A stretch of 54,623 nucleotides of DNA from positions 1 to 54,623 of the forward strand of contig JAAZXB010000020.1 in the NCBI GenBank assembly GCA_014240375.1. Direction: 5' to 3'. Source of the DNA: Planctomycetota bacterium. GTDB lineage: Bacteria; Planctomycetota; UBA8108; UBA1146. Positions 52,203 to 54,623 of this stretch are shown here, piece after piece. Position 1 is the stretch's first letter; the number at the start of each line of letters is the position of its first letter. The notes beneath the pieces were generated by a model. That model worked only from the letters and a program-made list of their open reading frames with translations. It was not told the origin of the DNA and made no database searches. Made by a program: the position numbers and the translations under genes.

Positions 52203-53135
52203 CTACTCGAAGATGAAGGCTCCTGCGGATTCCATTCTCATCCGTGCAACTCCATCTTCGATGCGCCACAGGTTGCCCCACTGGCCCTGGGCGATCACCG
52301 CACCACTGGGATCCTTGATCTTCCAGATGCCATTCGCGATGAAGTGCTCCGCATCGATGGATTGGTATCCCAGAACGAAGGTATCGATGGTGGTCGCACC
52401 GAACCTAGATTCCGCCGAAAAGTTATCCTCGAAACTCTTCTCGATCGCCGCACGTCCCCGGAGGGTTACAGGCTGTGAGCTGACGACACGGATCGCATCT
52501 TCGGTAAACTCGCCAGCGAGAGCAGCAGCATCCTGGTTCTTCCAGGCCTCCTCGAAACGAGCCATGAAAGCTTCCAGCAACGGTTGATCGAACTCGACCG
52601 GCTCGACCCCTGCCAACCCTGTATCTCCTTCGGGGGCAAAAAGATTTGAATCTGCGGAGATGCCGGTATGGGCGGACTCCTGGACCAGACGCATCTTGCC
52701 ATTCTGGATGCGTGACACATTTCCCCACTTGCCCGACTTGACCACTTCACCGGTGGAACCACTGATGACATAGGTGCCATCGGCAAAGAGGTAGCCGCCT
52801 CCCATGGGAGTAGCATCGGCCACCTCGACATCGAGACGAACATACGAATCCGGGCCCTGCTGGGAGAATGCACTCTTGAAGTAAGCCTCGATCTCCTGGC
52901 GTCCTTCGAGGGGGATCCGATCGACGTTTCCAACGCTCACCGCATCTGCTTCGTACTCCGCAGCGAGTAACACGGCATTTTGCTGACCCCATGCATCCTT
53001 GAATTGCTCCGCATGAGCCCGGGTCGCTTCGAGGGTTATATTCACGCCCACCGACGATGACTTCGCAGTACAGGAACTCAGAGTGAGCAAGACGAACAAC
53101 CCGAGAAGGGAAAACAGACACGATCGCATCTTCAT
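52203..53135 (-). CDS. Lipoprotein with two DUF4440/SnoaL-like domains
   Basis: A 310-residue protein. ATG 53135 (MKMRSCLFSL) is preferred for its basic n-region; ATG 53147 is possible. The lipobox LTLSSC marks a lipoprotein. Two NTF2-fold domains (about 30-155 and 180-305) align with each other: FKDAWGQQNAVLLAAEYEADAV / FEEAWKNQDAAALAGEFTEDAI, GRQEIEAYFKSAF / GRAAIEKSFEDNF, and KSGKWGNVSRIQNG / AQGQWGNLWRIEDG. DUF4440-type domains bind or turn over small ligands; no catalytic pair is evident. Confidence 0.8.
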   Translation of the reverse strand: MKMRSCLFSLLGLFVLLTLSSCTAKSSSVGVNITLEATRAHAEQFKDAWGQQNAVLLAAEYEADAVSVGNVDRIPLEGRQEIEAYFKSAFSQQGPDSYVRLDVEVADATPMGGGYLFADGTYVISGSTGEVVKSGKWGNVSRIQNGKMRLVQESAHTGISADSNLFAPEGDTGLAGVEPVEFDQPLLEAFMARFEEAWKNQDAAALAGEFTEDAIRVVSSQPVTLRGRAAIEKSFEDNFSAESRFGATTIDTFVLGYQSIDAEHFIANGIWKIKDPSGAVIAQGQWGNLWRIEDGVARMRMESAGAFIFE

Positions 53136-53270
53136 GATCAACCCCATTTCTCATCAATAGCCCTTGAAAGAAAGTAGCAACTATTGTGGATCCTACATGG
53201 GGAATCCACGTCGAAAAAGATAGGAGTGAGGATATTTAAGTTGCCTGCTGTATATTTATTCAACTACAAG

Positions 53271-53302
53271 CAGCGGGTCGGTGGTGTGCCACCGACCCGC
53301 TG
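53271..53302. terminator. Perfect 14-bp hairpin, copy 2
   Basis: The stem of 52142-52173 is repeated base for base: CAGCGGGTCGGTGG (53271-53284), loop TGTG, CCACCGACCCGCTG (53289-53302). It lies 24 bases beyond the stop of the calcium-repeat gene on the minus strand and probably ends that transcript. Confidence 0.75.
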
Positions 53303-53325
53303 CTGTAGATGAGATCACCTCAACA

Positions 53326-54623
53326 TCAGGGGCATGGCGCGTAGGCCTGGCAGTCGATGGCATCGGCTGTCGGATCGTCGCCGCAGGCGGGCGATGGTGC
53401 CGGTAACGTCACTCCAGAGTCGAACAGGTACGACAGCAGTTGTACCGGGTCGGTGATATCCCTCATCCCATCATCGTTGCAATCGATGGTATCTGCACAG
53501 GTGGAGTCGAGCCCTCCCTGGAAGAGGAAGGTGAGCATGAACACCACGTCGGAGATATCGACCACCGAATCGGTGTTGCCATCGCCACGGATGAAGAGCA
53601 CCACCTCACAGACATCGGGAATGCCGTTGCCGTTGGTATCTGGTTCAGTACCCGCAGCGATGTCGCAGGAATCGGGCACCGAGTTGCCGTTGCAATCGGC
53701 CGAGGTTCCGCTGGCGATGTCGCACAGGTCTGGAATCGAATTGCCGTTGCAATCGAGGGCAGTACCGCTGCTGATGTCGCAACTGTCGATGGTTCCGTTG
53801 CCGTTGCAATCGGCAGCTCCTGCCACCAGGTCGCAACTGTCGGGTACACCGTTGGCATTGCAATCGGCGGTCCCCGTCGCCAGATCGCAGGAATCGGGCA
53901 CCGAGTTGCCGTTGCAATCGAGGCTGGTACCGGCACTGATATCACAGTTGTCGAGGGTGCCGTTGGAGTTGCAATCGAGACCTGTGCCGGAGACCAGTTC
54001 GCAACTGTCGGGAACTCCATCGAGATCACAATCGATGAGCCCGCCGGCGATGTCGCAGGAATCGGGCACCGAGTTGCCGTTGCAATCGGAAGCGGTACCG
54101 GCGATCAGTTCACAGGAGTCGATGCTTCCGTTGCCGTTGCAGTCAGCAGCACCAGCGACGATATCGCAGCTATCGGGGATGGTATTGCCGTTGCAATCGG
54201 TACTGACCCCGGAGCCGATGTCGCAGCTGTCGAGGGTGCCGTTGGAGTTGCAATCGAGACCGGTGCCGGAGATCAGTTCGCAGCTGTCGGGAACTCCGTC
54301 GCCATCACAATCGACCGCACCGGCGGCGATGTCGCAGCTATCGGGAGCGAGATTTCCATCGCAGTCGGCGGTCCCCGAAGCGATGTCACAGCTGTCCAGG
54401 GTGCCATTGCCGTTGCAATCGAGCCCGCTACCGGAGATCAGTTCGCAGCTGTCGATCAGGCCATCTCCATCACAATCGGTGGCCCCACCAGCGATGTCGC
54501 ACTCATCCGGGGCGCCGTTGCCGTTGCAATCAGCGGAGGTGCCGCTGGCAATATCCTGGTCGTCGGCAACCCCGTTGCCATTGCAGTCGGCGGAGTCGCA
54601 TTCATCGGGAGTTCCGTTGCCGT
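53326..54623 (-). CDS. Surface protein with tandem calcium-binding repeats and dockerin-like C-terminus (5' part outside window)
   Basis: The frame is open from the window edge at 54623 to the stop at 53326, giving 431 residues; no start is visible, and an ATG at 54069 is only internal. About 19 repeats of 18-19 residues run as DCNGNGxPDSCDIASGTx, like thrombospondin type 3 repeats in which Asp/Asn bind calcium and the Cys pair up. Then come a dockerin-like domain with loops GDGNTDSVVDISD and DCNDDGMRDITD and the ending DPTADAIDCQAYAPCP. Probably a long, stiff, calcium-dependent surface or adhesion protein. The full length cannot be judged. Confidence 0.85.
   Translation of the reverse strand, partial: GNGTPDECDSADCNGNGVADDQDIASGTSADCNGNGAPDECDIAGGATDCDGDGLIDSCELISGSGLDCNGNGTLDSCDIASGTADCDGNLAPDSCDIAAGAVDCDGDGVPDSCELISGTGLDCNSNGTLDSCDIGSGVSTDCNGNTIPDSCDIVAGAADCNGNGSIDSCELIAGTASDCNGNSVPDSCDIAGGLIDCDLDGVPDSCELVSGTGLDCNSNGTLDNCDISAGTSLDCNGNSVPDSCDLATGTADCNANGVPDSCDLVAGAADCNGNGTIDSCDISSGTALDCNGNSIPDLCDIASGTSADCNGNSVPDSCDIAAGTEPDTNGNGIPDVCEVVLFIRGDGNTDSVVDISDVVFMLTFLFQGGLDSTCADTIDCNDDGMRDITDPVQLLSYLFDSGVTLPAPSPACGDDPTADAIDCQAYAPCP
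53640..54623 (-). repeat. Coding tandem repeat array, unit about 54-57 bases
   Basis: The DNA behind the calcium repeats is a tandem array with the recurring minus-strand core GATTGCAACGGCAAC. Units differ in their ends: one type closes with GAACTG (Glu-Leu), most with GACATC (Asp-Ile). A three-unit superpattern can be followed in several places. Confidence 0.8.

Noticed and set aside
53640-54623. Regularly spaced repeats resembling a CRISPR array
   Set aside because: The period matches 18-19 codons of a continuous open frame with conserved Asp/Asn/Cys, so it is a protein repeat.
1-54623. tRNA, rRNA, insertion sequences, prophage or a known defence system
   Set aside because: No cloverleaf, rRNA core, transposase, integrase, terminal inverted repeats or defence-gene motif was found by eye.

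Overview
The window most likely comes from the chromosome of a planctomycete-like bacterium (inferred, no marker-gene test possible here). Pointers are several secreted proteins that share a dockerin-like C-terminus, an FG-GAP/ASPIC protein, a DUF1080 protein with two domains, a PqqB-like lipoprotein, a secreted sulfatase, many predicted signal peptides and lipoproteins, moderately high GC, and frequent TTG or GTG starts behind strong Shine-Dalgarno (SD) sequences. I saw no rRNA, tRNA, CRISPR array, insertion sequence or prophage. Genes are tightly packed in short runs on both strands, many joined by 1-4 base stop/start overlaps.

Layout. 1-2226: the tail of a GNAT acetyltransferase and a secreted beta-propeller protein. 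2227-6920: a three-gene run of OprP-type porin, DUF4395 membrane protein, and a 963-residue fusion of two cyclic-nucleotide-binding domains to a class V PLP enzyme; this is the most unusual locus. 7201-13758: a small anchored protein, a 1349-residue membrane protein with one haem c motif, and an M14 peptidase lipoprotein. 13768-17700: a TauD-type oxygenase with a methyltransferase, then a UbiE-like methyltransferase coupled to a UbiA-like prenyltransferase, then a coiled-coil membrane protein. 17831-21504: clpS coupled to an adenylate/guanylate cyclase, a DUF2017-like protein and two TM2 proteins. 21574-30292: FkbM methyltransferase, PqqB-like lipoprotein with a double DUF1080 protein, a metallopeptidase next to a large glycosidase-like protein, and an FG-GAP/ASPIC protein. 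30312-33378: zinc-ribbon membrane protein and thiC with a TPP riboswitch. 33597-45406: a small secreted protein, sulfatase with amino acid permease, APH-type kinase, TPR protein with an ArnT-like glycosyltransferase, two tandem amidohydrolases, a bicupin lipoprotein and a lectin-like protein. 45457-52111: mfd, a secretin-N-like protein, rnc and a PilT-type ATPase. 52203-54623: a lipoprotein flanked by two copies of one hairpin, and a calcium-repeat surface protein that runs off the window.

How the genes may work together (inference). The cyclase could make the ligand read by the cNMP-binding PLP enzyme 11 kb away, and porin plus DUF4395 suggest import or handling of an oxyanion or sulfur compound. 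Sulfatase, DUF1080, glycosidase-like and amidohydrolase proteins fit a life of degrading sulfated polysaccharide and organic particles. The four dockerin-like proteins probably share one cell-surface or assembly fate. All functions come from reading motifs by eye; no search was run.
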